Part shown: piece after piece, positions 19,763 through 35,585 of the stretch | How the letters are laid out: the number at the start of each line of letters is the position of its first letter | Numbering within the stretch: the first letter of the stretch is position 1 | NCBI RefSeq assembly: GCF_017744435.1 | Contig: NZ_JAGIBG010000003.1 | Span: 62,001 to 126,000, forward strand | Direction: 5' to 3' | Length of the DNA stretch: 64,000 nt | From: Pseudomonas sp. | GTDB lineage: Bacteria; Pseudomonadota; Gammaproteobacteria; Pseudomonadales; Pseudomonadaceae | Position numbers and translations under genes: made by a program | The notes under the pieces: generated by a model | Databases searched by the model: none | What the model was told of the DNA's origin: nothing | Seen by the model: only the letters and a program-made list of their open reading frames with translations

Positions 19763-19838
19763 CCTGTGGGAGCGAGTTTGCCCGCGAATGCGTCAGTGGG
19801 CCCAGCATCGCATTCGCGGGTAAACCCGCTCCCACAGG
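19763..19838. repeat. Paired inverted REP elements
   Basis: Two inverted REP cores with degenerate centres (GCGAGTTTGCCCGCGAATGCG and CGCATTCGCGGGTAAACCCGC), just upstream of the Nudix gene. Confidence 0.85.
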
Positions 19839-19873
19839 GTTCGCGTTGGCCACTAGAAATCATTGAACTAGAA

Positions 19874-19908
19874 AGCACAAACCCCGGTGCGTGGCCGGGG
19901 TTTGTGCT
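19874..19908 (-). terminator. Strong hairpin after idh
   Basis: A 14-bp perfect stem (AGCACAAACCCCGG and complement) around a 7-nt loop, 17 bp past the idh stop on the minus strand. It lacks a clear T tract, so termination is inferred from position and stem strength. Confidence 0.75.
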
Positions 19909-19925
19909 GTTACTTCAAGCGAACC

Positions 19926-23822
<3,897 letters not shown>

Positions 23823-23830
23823 GGCAATAG

Positions 23831-23868
23831 AAAACCGGCCGCTTCCGTTAAAGAAGCGGCCGGTTTTA
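23831..23868. terminator. Bidirectional terminator between icd and cspD
   Basis: The stem AAAACCGGCCGCTTC / GAAGCGGCCGGTTTT with A and T tracts on both sides lies between two convergent genes. Confidence 0.93.
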
Positions 23869-23892
23869 TCGTATACCGGCAGAGAGCAGGGG

Positions 23893-24159
23893 TCAGACTT
23901 GCACGGTTACGCCCTCGGGTTGGCCTGCGGCGCTGGCCGTGGTGGCAGCAATAGCGGCGGCGTCCCTGATATTGACCGCATGCAGGCCCTTGGGGCCCTG
24001 AATGATCTCGAATACCACGGATTGGCCGGCCTTGAGCGTCTTGTATCCGTCCATCTGCACCGCTGAATAGTGCGCGAACAGATCCTCGGTTTTACCCTCC
24101 TCATTGACGAATCCGTAGCCCTTGGCATTGTTGAACCACTTGACTTTACCGCTTGCCAT
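23893..24159 (-). CDS. cspD: Cold-shock-domain protein CspD
   Basis: 88 residues: a 66-residue cold-shock domain plus an Ala/Thr-rich tail. RNP1 is KGYGFV and RNP2 is DLFAHYS, following MASGKVKWFNNAKG. CspD-type proteins bind single-stranded DNA/RNA and inhibit replication in stationary phase in E. coli. The gene is divergent from clpS, the arrangement seen in E. coli and pseudomonads. The start follows AGAGGGACATAGGG. Confidence 0.93.
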   Translation of the reverse strand: MASGKVKWFNNAKGYGFVNEEGKTEDLFAHYSAVQMDGYKTLKAGQSVVFEIIQGPKGLHAVNIRDAAAIAATTASAAGQPEGVTVQV

Positions 24160-24389
24160 CCCTATGTCCCTCTGCAAAGGACTCCATCACTGGAGTATCA
24201 TCCACTTCATCCGCATACGAACCATGCGAAAAATCTGGTTGACTGCGCGGATCTTTATCGACCACGGTGGGTTCTTATTGGTTGTAACACCGTTTTGCCG
24301 ATAGTCAAGGTCAGGTGGCGCGTGCGCCAGCGGCCGCAAATGCAGTCAACCCACAACCTTAACCTGACGCTCATGATGAAATTCTTTCC

Positions 24390-24752
24390 ATGCATGCACC
24401 CAGTGAGATTCGACTAACATTCAATCAGGATCGCCCGCAAACGAACGAGGACGACGGCTCAGGTCTTGCCGTTCAGGAAGCCAAGCCGATCCTGCAGGCA
24501 CCGCCGATGTACAAGGTGGTTTTGTTCAACGATGACTACACGCCGATGGATTTCGTCGTCGAAGTGCTCGAAACGTTCTTTAGTCTGAACCGCGAGCTGG
24601 CGACCAAGATCATGCTGACCGTCCATACCGAAGGGCGGGCAGTGTGCGGATTGTTTACCCGTGACATCGCCGAAACAAAGGCCATGCAGGTCAACCAATA
24701 CGCCAGGGAAAGCCAGCATCCGCTACTCTGTGAAATCGAGAAGGACGGTTAA
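24390..24752 (+). CDS. clpS: ClpAP adaptor protein ClpS
   Basis: 120 residues. A flexible N-terminal extension is followed by the ClpS core [20 protein letters not shown], which holds the N-degron pocket residues (NDD, TPMDFV), and [19 protein letters not shown]. ClpS delivers proteins with bulky or basic N-terminal residues to ClpAP. It lies 30 bp before clpA, and the aminoacyl-transferases bpt and aat that create Leu/Phe N-degrons lie 3-4 kb downstream. Confidence 0.96.
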   Translation: MHAPSEIRLTFNQDRPQTNEDDGSGLAVQEAKPILQAPPMYKVVLFNDDYTPMDFVVEVLETFFSLNRELATKIMLTVHTEGRAVCGLFTRDIAETKAMQVNQYARESQHPLLCEIEKDG

Positions 24753-24782
24753 TCGCCGACCACTTGGGTATGAGGTGAAGCT

Positions 24783-27053
24783 ATGTTAAACCGCGAGCTC
24801 GAAGTCACCCTCAATCTTGCCTTCAAGGAGGCTCGTTCGAAGCGTCATGAGTTCATGACCGTCGAACATCTGCTGCTGGCACTCCTTGACAATGAGGCTG
24901 CTGCGACCGTTCTGCGCGCCTGTGGCGCCAATCTCGACAAGCTCAAGCACGACCTGCAAGAGTTCATCGACTCCACTACACCCCTGATCCCCGTCAACGA
25001 CGAAGACCGCGAAACCCAGCCGACCCTGGGCTTCCAGCGTGTGCTGCAACGTGCCGTGTTCCATGTGCAGAGTTCCGGCAAGCGCGAAGTCACCGGCGCC
25101 AATGTGCTGGTGGCGATCTTCAGCGAACAGGAAAGCCAGGCCGTGTTCCTGCTCAAGCAGCAGAGCGTGGCCCGTATTGATGTGGTCAACTACATCGCCC
25201 ATGGCATCTCCAAGGTGCCGGGCCATGGTTCGCATTCCGAAAGCGACCAGGAAATGCAGGACGAAGAAGGTGGCGAAACCTCCTCTTCGAGCAACCCGCT
25301 GGACGCCTATGCCAGCAACCTGAACGAGCTGGCCCGTGCAGGCCGTATCGACCCGCTGGTGGGGCGCGAGCAGGAAGTCGAGCGTGTGGCGCAGATTCTC
25401 GCCCGTCGGCGCAAGAACAACCCACTGTTGGTCGGTGAGGCGGGCGTCGGCAAGACCGCCATCGCCGAAGGCCTGGCCAAACGTATTGTCGACGGCCAGG
25501 TGCCTGACCTGCTGGCGCAGAGCGTGGTCTATTCGCTGGACCTCGGTGCGCTGCTGGCGGGTACCAAGTACCGTGGTGATTTCGAAAAGCGCTTCAAGGC
25601 GCTGCTCGGTGAGCTGAAGAAGCGCCCGCAAGCGATTCTGTTCATCGATGAGATCCACACCATTATCGGTGCCGGTGCGGCGTCGGGCGGGGTGATGGAT
25701 GCGTCCAACCTGCTCAAGCCATTGCTGTCGTCCGGTGAGATCCGCTGCATCGGTTCGACCACCTTCCAGGAGTTCCGTGGCATCTTCGAGAAGGATCGTG
25801 CCCTGGCGCGTCGCTTCCAGAAGGTCGATGTCAGCGAGCCATCGGTGGAAGACACCGTCGGCATCCTGCGTGGGCTGAAAGGCCGCTTCGAGAGCCACCA
25901 CAACATCGAGTACAGCGACGAAGCCCTGCGCGCCGCCGCCGAACTGGCCTCGCGCTACATCAATGACCGGCACATGCCGGACAAGGCTATCGACGTGATC
26001 GACGAAGCGGGCGCCTACCAGCGCCTGCAGCCGGAGGCTAACCGGGTCAAGCGCATCGACGTGCCGCAGGTCGAGGACATTGTCGCCAAGATCGCGCGGA
26101 TTCCGCCGAAGCATGTCACCAGTTCCGACAAGGAGTTGCTGCGTAACCTCGAGCGCGACCTGAAGCTGACCGTATTCGGCCAGGATCAGGCCATCGACTC
26201 GCTGGCCACCGCCATCAAGCTGTCCCGGGCCGGCCTCAAATCGCCAGACAAGCCGGTGGGTTCGTTCCTGTTCGCCGGCCCGACCGGTGTGGGCAAGACC
26301 GAAGCAGCGCGGCAGCTGGCCAAGGCGTTGGGCGTCGAGCTGGTGCGCTTCGACATGTCCGAGTACATGGAGCGCCACACCGTGTCGCGCCTGATCGGTG
26401 CGCCGCCTGGTTACGTTGGTTTCGACCAGGGTGGGCTGCTGACCGAAGCCATCACCAAGCAACCGCACTGCGTGCTGCTGCTCGACGAAATCGAGAAGGC
26501 CCACCCGGAAGTCTTCAACCTGCTGCTGCAGGTGATGGACCACGGTACCCTGACCGACAACAACGGGCGCAAGGCCGACTTCCGTAACGTGATCCTGATC
26601 ATGACCACCAACGCCGGTGCCGAAACCGCCGCGCGGGCCTCGATCGGCTTCACCCATCAGGACCACGCGTCCGATGCCATGGAAGTCATCCGCAAGAGCT
26701 TCACGCCGGAGTTCCGCAACCGTCTGGACACCATCATCCAGTTCGGCCGCCTGAGTACCGAGACGATCAAGAGCATCGTCGACAAGTTCCTCATCGAACT
26801 GCAGGCGCAGCTGGAAGACAAGCGTGTGCTGCTGGAAGTCAGCGATGCCGCCCGCGGCTGGCTGGCGGTTTCCGGCTACGACGTACAGATGGGCGCACGG
26901 CCGATGGCGCGGCTTATCCAGGACAAGATCAAGCGGCCGCTGGCCGAGGAGATCCTGTTTGGCGAGCTGGCCGAGCACGGCGGCGTGGTGCACGTCGACC
27001 TGCGCGATGGCGAACTGGTGTTCGACTTCGAGACCACGGCTGAGGTGGCTTGA
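24783..27053 (+). CDS. clpA: ATP-dependent Clp protease ATP-binding subunit ClpA
   Basis: A 756-residue class I Clp/Hsp100 unfoldase. It has an N-domain of two Clp repeats (about residues 1-140), an acidic Glu/Ser-rich linker, AAA1 with Walker [16 protein letters not shown] and Walker [10 protein letters not shown], and AAA2 with [15 protein letters not shown] and [14 protein letters not shown]. The ClpP-binding loop region follows in AAA2. It unfolds substrates, including those handed over by ClpS, for ClpP, which is not in this window. The REP pair and a bidirectional terminator follow. Confidence 0.97.
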   Translation: MLNRELEVTLNLAFKEARSKRHEFMTVEHLLLALLDNEAAATVLRACGANLDKLKHDLQEFIDSTTPLIPVNDEDRETQPTLGFQRVLQRAVFHVQSSGKREVTGANVLVAIFSEQESQAVFLLKQQSVARIDVVNYIAHGISKVPGHGSHSESDQEMQDEEGGETSSSSNPLDAYASNLNELARAGRIDPLVGREQEVERVAQILARRRKNNPLLVGEAGVGKTAIAEGLAKRIVDGQVPDLLAQSVVYSLDLGALLAGTKYRGDFEKRFKALLGELKKRPQAILFIDEIHTIIGAGAASGGVMDASNLLKPLLSSGEIRCIGSTTFQEFRGIFEKDRALARRFQKVDVSEPSVEDTVGILRGLKGRFESHHNIEYSDEALRAAAELASRYINDRHMPDKAIDVIDEAGAYQRLQPEANRVKRIDVPQVEDIVAKIARIPPKHVTSSDKELLRNLERDLKLTVFGQDQAIDSLATAIKLSRAGLKSPDKPVGSFLFAGPTGVGKTEAARQLAKALGVELVRFDMSEYMERHTVSRLIGAPPGYVGFDQGGLLTEAITKQPHCVLLLDEIEKAHPEVFNLLLQVMDHGTLTDNNGRKADFRNVILIMTTNAGAETAARASIGFTHQDHASDAMEVIRKSFTPEFRNRLDTIIQFGRLSTETIKSIVDKFLIELQAQLEDKRVLLEVSDAARGWLAVSGYDVQMGARPMARLIQDKIKRPLAEEILFGELAEHGGVVHVDLRDGELVFDFETTAEVA

Positions 27054-27059
27054 TAGTTT

Positions 27060-27160
27060 GGGGCCGCTTTGCGGCCCTTCGCGGGCACGCCCGCTCCCAC
27101 AGGGGCTATGCGTATCCCTGTGGGAGCGGGCGTGCCCGCGAAGGGCTGCGAAGCAGCCCC
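27060..27160. repeat. Paired inverted REP elements
   Basis: Two inverted REP cores with GGGGCCGCTTTGCGGCCC / GGGCTGCGAAGCAGCCCC arms, directly after the clpA stop. Confidence 0.9.
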
Positions 27161-27178
27161 CTGCAATCTCACAGGCAC

Positions 27179-27208
27179 AAAAAAGCCCGGCACATGGCCG
27201 GGCTTTTT
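27179..27208. terminator. Bidirectional terminator between clpA and infA
   Basis: The stem AAAAGCCCGGC / GCCGGGCTTTT has a 4-nt loop, with A and T tracts on both sides. Confidence 0.93.
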
Positions 27209-27220
27209 CATGGCTAGAGC

Positions 27221-27439
27221 TTAGCGCGCACGGTAAGTGATGCGGCCCTTGCTCAGGTCGTAAGGCGTCAGTTCGACGCGGACCTTGTCGCCAGTGAGAA
27301 TACGGATGTAGTTCTTGCGCATCTTTCCGGAGATGTGCGCGGTTACGACGTGCCCGTTTTCCAACTCCACGCGGAACATGGTGTTGGGCAGGGTGTCGAC
27401 GACAGTACCTTCCATTTCGAAGCTGTCTTCTTTCGACAT
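27221..27439 (-). CDS. infA: Translation initiation factor IF-1
   Basis: 72 residues forming a single S1/OB fold: [20 protein letters not shown], then [40 protein letters not shown] and the terminal [10 protein letters not shown]. This is the exact family length. IF-1 occupies the ribosomal A site during initiation. The gene is convergent with clpA, the position it holds in other pseudomonads. Confidence 0.97.
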
Positions 27440-27540
27440 GCAGTAGAGCCCTCGGATCCAGTGTTGGCCCGACGCATAACCGCACCGGGCAAAAAAGTGG
27501 CGTGGATTATGCCCGAAAACTGTGTGTCAAGCCAATGCTT

Positions 27541-28248
27541 TCAGTTGAGGGTGACCCAGCGCTGGTTTATCAACAACTCGATAGGCCGGTACTGCGTCTT
27601 GTAGTTCATTTTCTTGCAGTTCTTGATCCAGTAACCCAGGTACACCGCCTCCAGGTCCTGGCGCAGGGCTTCGGTGATCTGCCAGAGGATGGCAAAGCGC
27701 CCAAGGCTGCGGCGTTCTTCTTCAGGTTCGTAGAAGGTGTACACCGCCGACAGGCCGTTGGGCAGCAGGTCGCAGACGGCGACAGCCAGCAGGCGGCCCT
27801 CCAGGCGAAACTCGTAGAACCAGCAGAACGGCAGGTCGCGGACCAGGAAAGTGGAAAACTGGTCGCGGCTTGGCGGGTACATGTCGCCATCGGCGTGACG
27901 GGTCTCGATGTAGCGCCGGTACAGGTCGAAATACTCTTCCTTGAATGCCGGGCGGGCGGCCGTCACGGTCAGGTCGGCGTTGCGCTTGAGGATGCGCCGC
28001 TGCTGGCGGTTGGGAATGAAGCGCGCGGCGGGAATGCGCGCCGGTACGCAGGCATTGCAGTTCTGGCAATGCGGGCGGTACAGGTGGTCGCCACTGCGGC
28101 GAAAGCCCATTTCCGACAGGTCGGCATACACATGCACGTCCATCGGCTGGCTGGGGTCGAGGAACAGCGTGGTGGCCTGTTCGTCCGGCAGGTAGCTGCA
28201 GGAGTGGGGTTGAGTGGCATAGAACTTCAACCGCGCCAACTCTGTCAT
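27541..28248 (-). CDS. bpt: Aspartate/glutamate leucyltransferase (arginyltransferase family)
   Basis: 235 residues from [20 protein letters not shown]. The N-terminal ATE domain has the cysteine cluster [14 protein letters not shown], and the C-terminal GNAT-like domain has [20 protein letters not shown] and [20 protein letters not shown]. Bacterial Bpt enzymes transfer Leu from Leu-tRNA to N-terminal Asp/Glu, making them ClpS-recognised degrons. It is adjacent to aat and near clpS/clpA. Some annotations call the same family arginyltransferase (ate). Confidence 0.93.
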   Translation of the reverse strand: MTELARLKFYATQPHSCSYLPDEQATTLFLDPSQPMDVHVYADLSEMGFRRSGDHLYRPHCQNCNACVPARIPAARFIPNRQQRRILKRNADLTVTAARPAFKEEYFDLYRRYIETRHADGDMYPPSRDQFSTFLVRDLPFCWFYEFRLEGRLLAVAVCDLLPNGLSAVYTFYEPEEERRSLGRFAILWQITEALRQDLEAVYLGYWIKNCKKMNYKTQYRPIELLINQRWVTLN

Positions 28249-28304
28249 GATCAACCCCCTCGGTGAGACTTTGCTTTAAGTGTAAGCCAGCTGGCAGAAC
28301 TCGC

Positions 28305-28985
28305 CTAGCAAACCCAGGTGGCGCTGTTGGGCTGGTCGAGGTGGCGCGTCAGGTAGTCGGCGAAGCGGGCGCGGCTGATGGCGCGGGCGCCAAGGCTGTG
28401 CAGGTGGTTGGTCGGCATCTGGCAGTCGATCAGCACGAAGCCGGCCTGGCGCAAATGTTCGACCAGCGTCACGAAACCGACCTTGGAGGCATTGTCGGCG
28501 CGGCTGAACATCGACTCGCCGAAGAACAGCTGGCCGATGGCCAGACCGTACAGGCCGCCGACCAGCTCGTTGCCCTCGCGCACTTCCACCGAGTGGGCGA
28601 TACCGCGCCGGTGCAGCTCGCAGTAGGCATTGCGCATGGTGTCGGTGATCCAGGTGCCGTCGGCGTAGTCGCGTGGGGCCGCGCAGGCGGCAATCACCGC
28701 CGGGAAGTCAGTGTCGAAGCTGACCTGGTAGCGGCCCTGGCGCATCAGCTTGGCCAGCGAGCGCGAGACGTGCAACTCGTCCGGGAACAGCACCGTGCGC
28801 GGGTCGGGTGACCACCAGAGGATCGGCTGGCCGTCCTGGTACCAGGGGAAGCAGCCGTGTCGGTAGGCTTGCTCCAGGCGCTCGGGGCTCAGGTCGCCAC
28901 CAGCGGCGAGCAGGCCGTTGGGGTCGTGCAGGGCCTTTTCCAGGGGCGGGAAGGTCAGCGAGTCGCGGGTTAGCCAGGTGAGCAT
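28305..28985 (-). CDS. aat: Leucyl/phenylalanyl-tRNA-protein transferase
   Basis: 226 residues. Family motifs are [73 protein letters not shown] and [20 protein letters not shown]. It adds Leu or Phe from charged tRNA to N-terminal Lys/Arg (and Met in some cases), generating primary N-degrons. It precedes bpt by 56 bp on the same strand, so the two transferases form an operon. Confidence 0.96.
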   Translation of the reverse strand: MLTWLTRDSLTFPPLEKALHDPNGLLAAGGDLSPERLEQAYRHGCFPWYQDGQPILWWSPDPRTVLFPDELHVSRSLAKLMRQGRYQVSFDTDFPAVIAACAAPRDYADGTWITDTMRNAYCELHRRGIAHSVEVREGNELVGGLYGLAIGQLFFGESMFSRADNASKVGFVTLVEHLRQAGFVLIDCQMPTNHLHSLGARAISRARFADYLTRHLDQPNSATWVC

Positions 28986-29347
28986 GGTCTATCGTGCGGT
29001 GGGGGAGGGGAGAGGGCAGCATGGCGCGCAGGGCTTGCGGGGTCAATGCTGGCAGGGTCAAGAGTCATTGGCGGGCAGCAGAATGGGCAATTTCCTACAC
29101 ATTCATGAAAGCATAGGCACCATCCGCTACATTTGCTGTCACACCTGTGCAAAAACACAGCATAAGCCTTTGTCACAAAAGAAAATGCATGCTCAAATTG
29201 CACCTATACGAAAGTCGCCCCCACGCGAGAGCCATACGGCGTGCCGTCATGGCGGCTGGCGGGCAGTAATGTTAAAAGTAGTGGTTCATTGGCCAGACAC
29301 CGGCCGATCACTACTGGACGCGCAGCACGCGCAGGAATAGACGCGTT
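28986..29347. promoter_or_regulatory. Divergent aat/ftsK intergenic region
   Basis: A 362-bp gap carrying the promoters of the aat-bpt operon and of ftsK. The central part (about 29085-29215) is AT-rich. The right end has AGGAAT before the ftsK TTG start. I find no convincing small gene, RNA or palindromic operator. Confidence 0.45.
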
Positions 29348-31879
29348 TTGAAGAAATCCACCGCAACTCCAGCTCCCTTGCCCGTGCCCCTGTGGCGCCA
29401 GCAGCTGCATTACCGCCTCAAGGAAGGTGCGTTGATCGCTGTCGGCGCCCTGTGCCTGTACCTGTGGATGGCACTGCTGACCTACGACACGTCGGACCCG
29501 GGCTTCAGCCACACCAGCAACATCGACCAGGTGCAGAATGCCGCCGGGCGTGCCGGTGCGTACTTCGCCGACATCCTGTTCATGGTGCTGGGCTACTTCG
29601 CCTACATCTTCCCGCTGCTGCTGGCGATCAAGACCTGGCAGATCTTCCGCGAGCGCCATCAGCCGTGGCAGTGGAGTGGCTGGCTGTTCTCCTGGCGGCT
29701 GATCGGCCTGGTGTTCCTGGTGTTGTCGGGCGCGGCCTTGGCGCATATCCACTTCCATCCGCCGGCGAGCCTGCCGTTTTCCGCAGGCGGTGCGCTGGGC
29801 GAAAGCCTCGGCGACCTGGCGCGCAACCTGCTGAACGTGCAGGGCAGCACGCTGATGTTCATTGCCCTGTTCCTGTTCGGCCTGACCGTGTTCACCGACC
29901 TGTCGTGGTTCAAGGTGATGGACATGACCGGCAAGATCACCCTCGACCTGTTCGAGCTGGTGCAGGGCGCGGCCAGCCGCTGGTGGGAAGCACGCAACGA
30001 GCGCAAGCGCCTGGAAGCGCAACTGCGTGAAGTTGACGAGCCGGTGTTTGACCTGGGGCCGAAGGCCACCGACAAGCGCGAGCCGGCCAAGCCGGCACTG
30101 CGCGAGCGCATCTTCAAGCGCGAGGAAGCACCGGCCCAGCCCGTTGAACCACGCGAGCCGACCCTTGCCCGTGAACCTGTCGTGCGCAGTGAACCGACAC
30201 TCGCCCGCGAACCTGTCGTGCGTAGTGAGCCGACCCTCGTCCGCGAGCCTGTCGTGCCGCGCGAGCAGCCGCCTGCAGCGACCCCGACCATCGTGCCACC
30301 GGCCGCGGCCAGGGCGCCGGAACCGAGCAAGCGGGTGATGAAGGAAAAACAGGCGCCGCTGTTCGTCGACAGCGCCGTGGAAGGTACCTTGCCGTCGATT
30401 TCCATCCTCGATCCGGCCGAAGAAAAAAAGATCGAGTACTCGCCAGAGTCCCTGGCCGGGGTCGGACAGCTGCTGGAAATCAAGCTCAAGGAATTCGGCG
30501 TGGAAGTCTCGGTGGACTCCATCCACCCGGGCCCGGTGATTACCCGTTACGAAATCCAGCCGGCTGCTGGCGTCAAGGTCAGCCGCATCGCCAACCTGGC
30601 CAAGGACCTGGCGCGATCGCTGGCGGTGACCAGTGTGCGGGTGGTCGAAGTGATCCCCGGCAAGACCACCGTGGGTATCGAGATTCCCAACGAAAACCGG
30701 CAGATGGTGCGCTTCTCGGAAGTGCTCGCCACGCCGCAGTACGACGAGCAGAAATCGCCGGTCACCCTGGCCCTGGGCCACGACATCGGCGGCAAGCCGG
30801 TGATCACCGACCTGGCCAAGATGCCGCACCTGCTGGTAGCCGGTACCACCGGTTCTGGTAAGTCGGTGGGTGTCAACGCGATGATCCTGTCGATCCTGTT
30901 CAAGTCCAGCCCGGAAGACGCGCGGCTGATCATGATCGACCCGAAAATGCTCGAACTGTCGATCTACGAGGGCATTCCGCACCTGCTGTGCCCGGTGGTC
31001 ACCGACATGAAGGACGCCGCCAACGCCCTGCGCTGGAGCGTGGCCGAGATGGAGCGGCGCTACAAGCTGATGGCGGCCATGGGCGTGCGTAACCTGGCCG
31101 GCTTCAACCGCAAGATCAAGGACGCCCAGGAAGCCGGCGAGATCATCCATGACCCGCTGTACCGCCGCGAGAGCATGGACGACGAGCCGCCGGCGCTGAA
31201 GACCCTGCCGACCATCGTCGTGGTGGTCGACGAATTCGCCGACATGATGATGATCGTCGGCAAGAAGGTCGAAGAGCTGATCGCTCGTATCGCCCAGAAG
31301 GCGCGGGCCGCCGGTATCCACCTGATCCTCGCTACCCAGCGCCCGTCGGTGGACGTGATCACCGGCCTGATCAAGGCCAACATCCCGACCCGCATGGCGT
31401 TCCAGGTATCGAGCAAGATCGACTCGCGGACCATCATCGACCAGGGCGGCGCCGAGCAGTTGCTCGGCCACGGTGACATGCTGTACATGCCGCCGGGCAC
31501 CAGCCTGCCGATCCGTGTCCACGGTGCATTCGTCTCCGACGATGAAGTGCACCGCACGGTCGAGGCGTGGAAGCTGCGTGGCGCGCCGGACTACAACGAC
31601 GACATCCTCAATGGCGTCGAAGAGGCCGGCAGCGGCTTCGACGGCGGCGGCGGCGGTGGCGACGGTGACGATGCCGAAACCGATGCCCTGTATGATGAAG
31701 CCGTGCAGTTCGTGCTGGAAAGCCGCCGCGCGTCCATCTCGGCGGTGCAGCGCAAGCTGAAGATCGGCTACAACCGCGCCGCGCGGATGATCGAGTCGAT
31801 GGAGATGGCCGGCGTGGTCACCCCGATGAACAGCAACGGCTCGCGGGAAGTGATTGCCCCGGGCGGCCCGCGCGACTGA
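29348..31879 (+). CDS. ftsK: DNA translocase FtsK
   Basis: 843 residues starting at a TTG codon preceded by CAGGAATAG; no in-frame ATG fits the N-terminus. Residues about 20-190 hold four membrane segments. A charged Pro/Glu linker contains three tandem copies of [12 protein letters not shown] (30155-30262). The motor domain has Walker [14 protein letters not shown] and Walker [11 protein letters not shown]. The C-terminal gamma winged helix ([20 protein letters not shown]) reads KOPS sites. It coordinates septation with chromosome dimer resolution. A Gly/Asp-rich spacer precedes the gamma domain. Confidence 0.96.
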   Translation: MKKSTATPAPLPVPLWRQQLHYRLKEGALIAVGALCLYLWMALLTYDTSDPGFSHTSNIDQVQNAAGRAGAYFADILFMVLGYFAYIFPLLLAIKTWQIFRERHQPWQWSGWLFSWRLIGLVFLVLSGAALAHIHFHPPASLPFSAGGALGESLGDLARNLLNVQGSTLMFIALFLFGLTVFTDLSWFKVMDMTGKITLDLFELVQGAASRWWEARNERKRLEAQLREVDEPVFDLGPKATDKREPAKPALRERIFKREEAPAQPVEPREPTLAREPVVRSEPTLAREPVVRSEPTLVREPVVPREQPPAATPTIVPPAAARAPEPSKRVMKEKQAPLFVDSAVEGTLPSISILDPAEEKKIEYSPESLAGVGQLLEIKLKEFGVEVSVDSIHPGPVITRYEIQPAAGVKVSRIANLAKDLARSLAVTSVRVVEVIPGKTTVGIEIPNENRQMVRFSEVLATPQYDEQKSPVTLALGHDIGGKPVITDLAKMPHLLVAGTTGSGKSVGVNAMILSILFKSSPEDARLIMIDPKMLELSIYEGIPHLLCPVVTDMKDAANALRWSVAEMERRYKLMAAMGVRNLAGFNRKIKDAQEAGEIIHDPLYRRESMDDEPPALKTLPTIVVVVDEFADMMMIVGKKVEELIARIAQKARAAGIHLILATQRPSVDVITGLIKANIPTRMAFQVSSKIDSRTIIDQGGAEQLLGHGDMLYMPPGTSLPIRVHGAFVSDDEVHRTVEAWKLRGAPDYNDDILNGVEEAGSGFDGGGGGGDGDDAETDALYDEAVQFVLESRRASISAVQRKLKIGYNRAARMIESMEMAGVVTPMNSNGSREVIAPGGPRD
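30155..30262 (+). repeat. Three 36-bp tandem repeats inside ftsK
   Basis: Three in-frame units encode [24 protein letters not shown] and [12 protein letters not shown] in the disordered linker. The units differ at synonymous positions, so they are not a very recent expansion. Confidence 0.9.
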
Positions 31880-31890
31880 TGAACACCTTG

Positions 31891-31920
31891 CCGGGCGCCA
31901 ACGGTGGCGCCCGGCCTTTT
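31891..31920 (+). terminator. Rho-independent terminator of ftsK
   Basis: A 10-bp stem CCGGGCGCCA / TGGCGCCCGG followed by CCTTTT, 12 bp after the ftsK stop and before lolA. Confidence 0.9.
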
Positions 31921-31941
31921 CAATGCTCAATGAGGATTCCC

Positions 31942-32565
31942 ATGCGCGCGATTCGCATGCTGTTGGTTTCTGCCCTGACCCTGGGCTCGGTTACTGCTTA
32001 TGCCGGTGAGCAAGACGTACAACGCCTGACCCAGCTGCTGGAAAAATCCCAGACCATCGAGGCCAATTTCTCCCAGCTGACCCTGGACGCCGGCGGCACC
32101 AGCCTGCAGGAAACGTCCGGCAAGATGACTGTGAAGCGCCCGGGGCTGTTCTACTGGCACACCAATGCGCCGCAGGAGCAGGTAGTGGTGTCCGACGGCA
32201 AGAACGTCACCCTGTGGGACCCGGACCTGGAACAGGCGACCATCAAGAAGCTCGACCAGCGCCTGAACCAGACCCCGGCACTGCTGCTGTCCGGTGACGT
32301 GTCGAAGATCAGCCAGAGCTTCGACATCACCTCCAAGCAGCAGGGCGACGTGATGGACTTCACCCTCAAGCCGAAGACCAAGGACACCTTGTTCGACTCG
32401 CTGCGCGTGTCGTTCCGCAAGGGCCTGATCAATGACATGCAGCTGATCGACAGCGTCGGCCAGCGCACCAACATCCTGTTCAATGGCGTCAAGGCCAACC
32501 AGGCGGTGCCGGACAGCCAGTTCAAGTTCGACATCCCCAAAGGCGCCGACGTCATCAAGGAGTAA
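31942..32565 (+). CDS. lolA: Outer-membrane lipoprotein carrier protein LolA
   Basis: 207 residues from ATG 31942 after TGAGGA. A signal peptide ([20 protein letters not shown], cleavage after AYA) directs it to the periplasm. The mature LolA fold is recognised from [40 protein letters not shown] and [15 protein letters not shown]. It carries lipoproteins from the LolCDE complex to LolB. It starts the lolA-rarA-crcB-serS-cysG run of genes and has its own upstream boundary at the ftsK terminator. Confidence 0.95.
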   Translation: MRAIRMLLVSALTLGSVTAYAGEQDVQRLTQLLEKSQTIEANFSQLTLDAGGTSLQETSGKMTVKRPGLFYWHTNAPQEQVVVSDGKNVTLWDPDLEQATIKKLDQRLNQTPALLLSGDVSKISQSFDITSKQQGDVMDFTLKPKTKDTLFDSLRVSFRKGLINDMQLIDSVGQRTNILFNGVKANQAVPDSQFKFDIPKGADVIKE

Positions 32566-32577
32566 GCAGAGCTCGCC

Positions 32578-33903
32578 ATGGACCTGTTTCGAAGCGAACC
32601 CGTCGCCCAGCCTCTGGCAGCCCGCCTGCGCCCGTCCAACCTGGACGAATACGTCGGCCAGGAACACCTGCTGGCGCGCGGCAAACCGTTGCGCGAGGCG
32701 CTGGAGCAGGGTGCGCTGCACTCGATGATCTTCTGGGGCCCACCCGGGGTAGGCAAGACCACCCTGGCGCGGCTGCTGGCGCAGTTCTGCGATGCGCACT
32801 TCGAAACGGTGTCGGCGGTGTTGGCCGGGGTCAAGGAGATCCGCCAGGCCGTCGAAGTGGCCAAACAGCAGGCCGGCCAGTATGGCCGGCGCACCATCCT
32901 GTTCGTCGACGAAGTGCACCGCTTCAACAAGTCCCAGCAGGACGCCTTCCTGCCCTATGTGGAAGACGGTACGCTGCTGTTCATCGGAGCCACCACCGAG
33001 AACCCGTCGTTCGAACTGAACAACGCCTTGCTGTCGCGGGCGCGGGTCTATGTGCTCAAGAGCCTGGACGAAGCGGCGCTGCGCAAGTTGGTCAACCGTG
33101 CGCTGACCGAGGAGCGTGGGCTGGGCAAGCGCAACCTGCGCGTCGGTGACGACGCCTTCAAGATGCTCATGGCCGCCGCCGATGGCGATGGCCGGCGCAT
33201 GCTCAACTTTCTCGAGAATGCCTCGGACCTTGCCGAAGATGGCAGCGAGATCGACGTCGAGATGCTGCAAAGCCTGCTCGGCGACAGCCGTCGGCGCTTC
33301 GACAAGGGCGGCGAGGCGTTCTACGACCAGATCTCCGCGCTGCACAAGTCGGTGCGCGGCTCCAACCCCGATGGCGCCCTGTACTGGTTTGCACGCATGC
33401 TCGACGGCGGCTGCGACCCGCTGTACATCGCCCGCCGCGTGGTGCGCATGGCCAGCGAAGACATCGGCAACGCCGACCCGCGCGCCCTGAGCCTGTGCCT
33501 GGCCGCCTGGGACGTGCAGGAGCGCCTGGGCAGCCCCGAGGGCGAGCTGGCGGTGGCCCAGGCCATCACCTACATCGCCTGCGCGCCGAAGAGCAATGCC
33601 GTGTACGTGGGCTTCAAGACCGCGTTGCGCGAGGCTGCCGAACATGGCTCTCTGGAAGTGCCGCTGCACCTGCGCAATGCCCCGACCAAGCTGATGAAGC
33701 AACTGGGCTACGGCGAAGAATACCGCTACGCCCACGACGAGCCCGATGCCTATGCCGCCGGCGAAGATTACTTCCCTGAAGAGCTCGAGCCGCGCCAGTA
33801 TTACCAGCCCGTGCCGCGAGGCCTGGAGCTGAAGATCGGCGAGAAGCTGCGCCACCTGGCCGACCTCGACCGCAATAGCCCCCGCCAACGGAGAAAACCG
33901 TGA
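32578..33903 (+). CDS. rarA: Replication-associated recombination protein A (RarA/MgsA)
   Basis: A 441-residue AAA+ clamp-loader-like ATPase. The N-terminal [20 protein letters not shown] is followed by Walker [17 protein letters not shown], Walker [18 protein letters not shown] and sensor [23 protein letters not shown]-terminal tetramerisation domain includes [20 protein letters not shown]. It acts at stalled replication forks. It lies 12 bp after lolA and overlaps the crcB start. Confidence 0.96.
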   Translation: MDLFRSEPVAQPLAARLRPSNLDEYVGQEHLLARGKPLREALEQGALHSMIFWGPPGVGKTTLARLLAQFCDAHFETVSAVLAGVKEIRQAVEVAKQQAGQYGRRTILFVDEVHRFNKSQQDAFLPYVEDGTLLFIGATTENPSFELNNALLSRARVYVLKSLDEAALRKLVNRALTEERGLGKRNLRVGDDAFKMLMAAADGDGRRMLNFLENASDLAEDGSEIDVEMLQSLLGDSRRRFDKGGEAFYDQISALHKSVRGSNPDGALYWFARMLDGGCDPLYIARRVVRMASEDIGNADPRALSLCLAAWDVQERLGSPEGELAVAQAITYIACAPKSNAVYVGFKTALREAAEHGSLEVPLHLRNAPTKLMKQLGYGEEYRYAHDEPDAYAAGEDYFPEELEPRQYYQPVPRGLELKIGEKLRHLADLDRNSPRQRRKP

Positions 33904-34274
33904 TTGCACTGATTGCCGCCGTCAGCGCGGGCGGTATTGCCGGTACCTTGATGCGCTTCGCCACTACCAACTGGGTCGCGGCCCACTGGCCACGGCACTT
34001 CTATCTCGGTACGCTGGCGGTCAACCTGATCGGCTGCCTGCTGATCGGCCTGCTCTATGGCCTGTTCCTGCACAAACCGCTGGTGCCGGTCGAACTGCGT
34101 GCAGGCCTGATCGTCGGCTTCCTTGGCGGCCTGACGACCTTTTCCTCCTTCTCGCTCGATACCGTGCGCCTGATCGAAAGTGGGCAAGTGCCCCTCGCCT
34201 TGGGCTATACCAGTATCAGCGTGGTGGGCGGGCTCCTGGCCACCTGGGCCGGCCTGTCCCTGACCCGATTCTGA
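33900..34274 (+). CDS. crcB: Fluoride ion channel CrcB/Fluc
   Basis: 124 residues with four membrane segments. The GTG start is embedded in the rarA stop (GTGA overlap). The family motifs [10 protein letters not shown] near the N-terminus, [13 protein letters not shown] and [16 protein letters not shown] are intact, including the Phe-box serines. Fluc channels export fluoride passively as dual-topology dimers. There is no room for a fluoride riboswitch directly upstream. Confidence 0.95.
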   Translation: MIALIAAVSAGGIAGTLMRFATTNWVAAHWPRHFYLGTLAVNLIGCLLIGLLYGLFLHKPLVPVELRAGLIVGFLGGLTTFSSFSLDTVRLIESGQVPLALGYTSISVVGGLLATWAGLSLTRF

Positions 34275-34292
34275 ACCAACACCTACCTATAA

Positions 34293-35585
<1,293 letters not shown>

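Noticed and set aside
24786..27485. 899-codon open frame antisense to clpA
   Set aside because: Same cause: clpA has complete AAA motifs; the opposite frame has no recognisable domain and runs across the REP pair and infA.
29204..31930. 908-codon open frame antisense to ftsK
   Set aside because: It is a shadow of a GC-rich gene. The translation is His/Asp/Arg/Val-rich low-complexity text with no family motif, and ftsK on the other strand is unambiguous.
33860..33900. Fluoride riboswitch before crcB
   Set aside because: crcB starts inside the rarA stop codon, and no pseudoknot-like crcB motif can fit in the coding sequence upstream.
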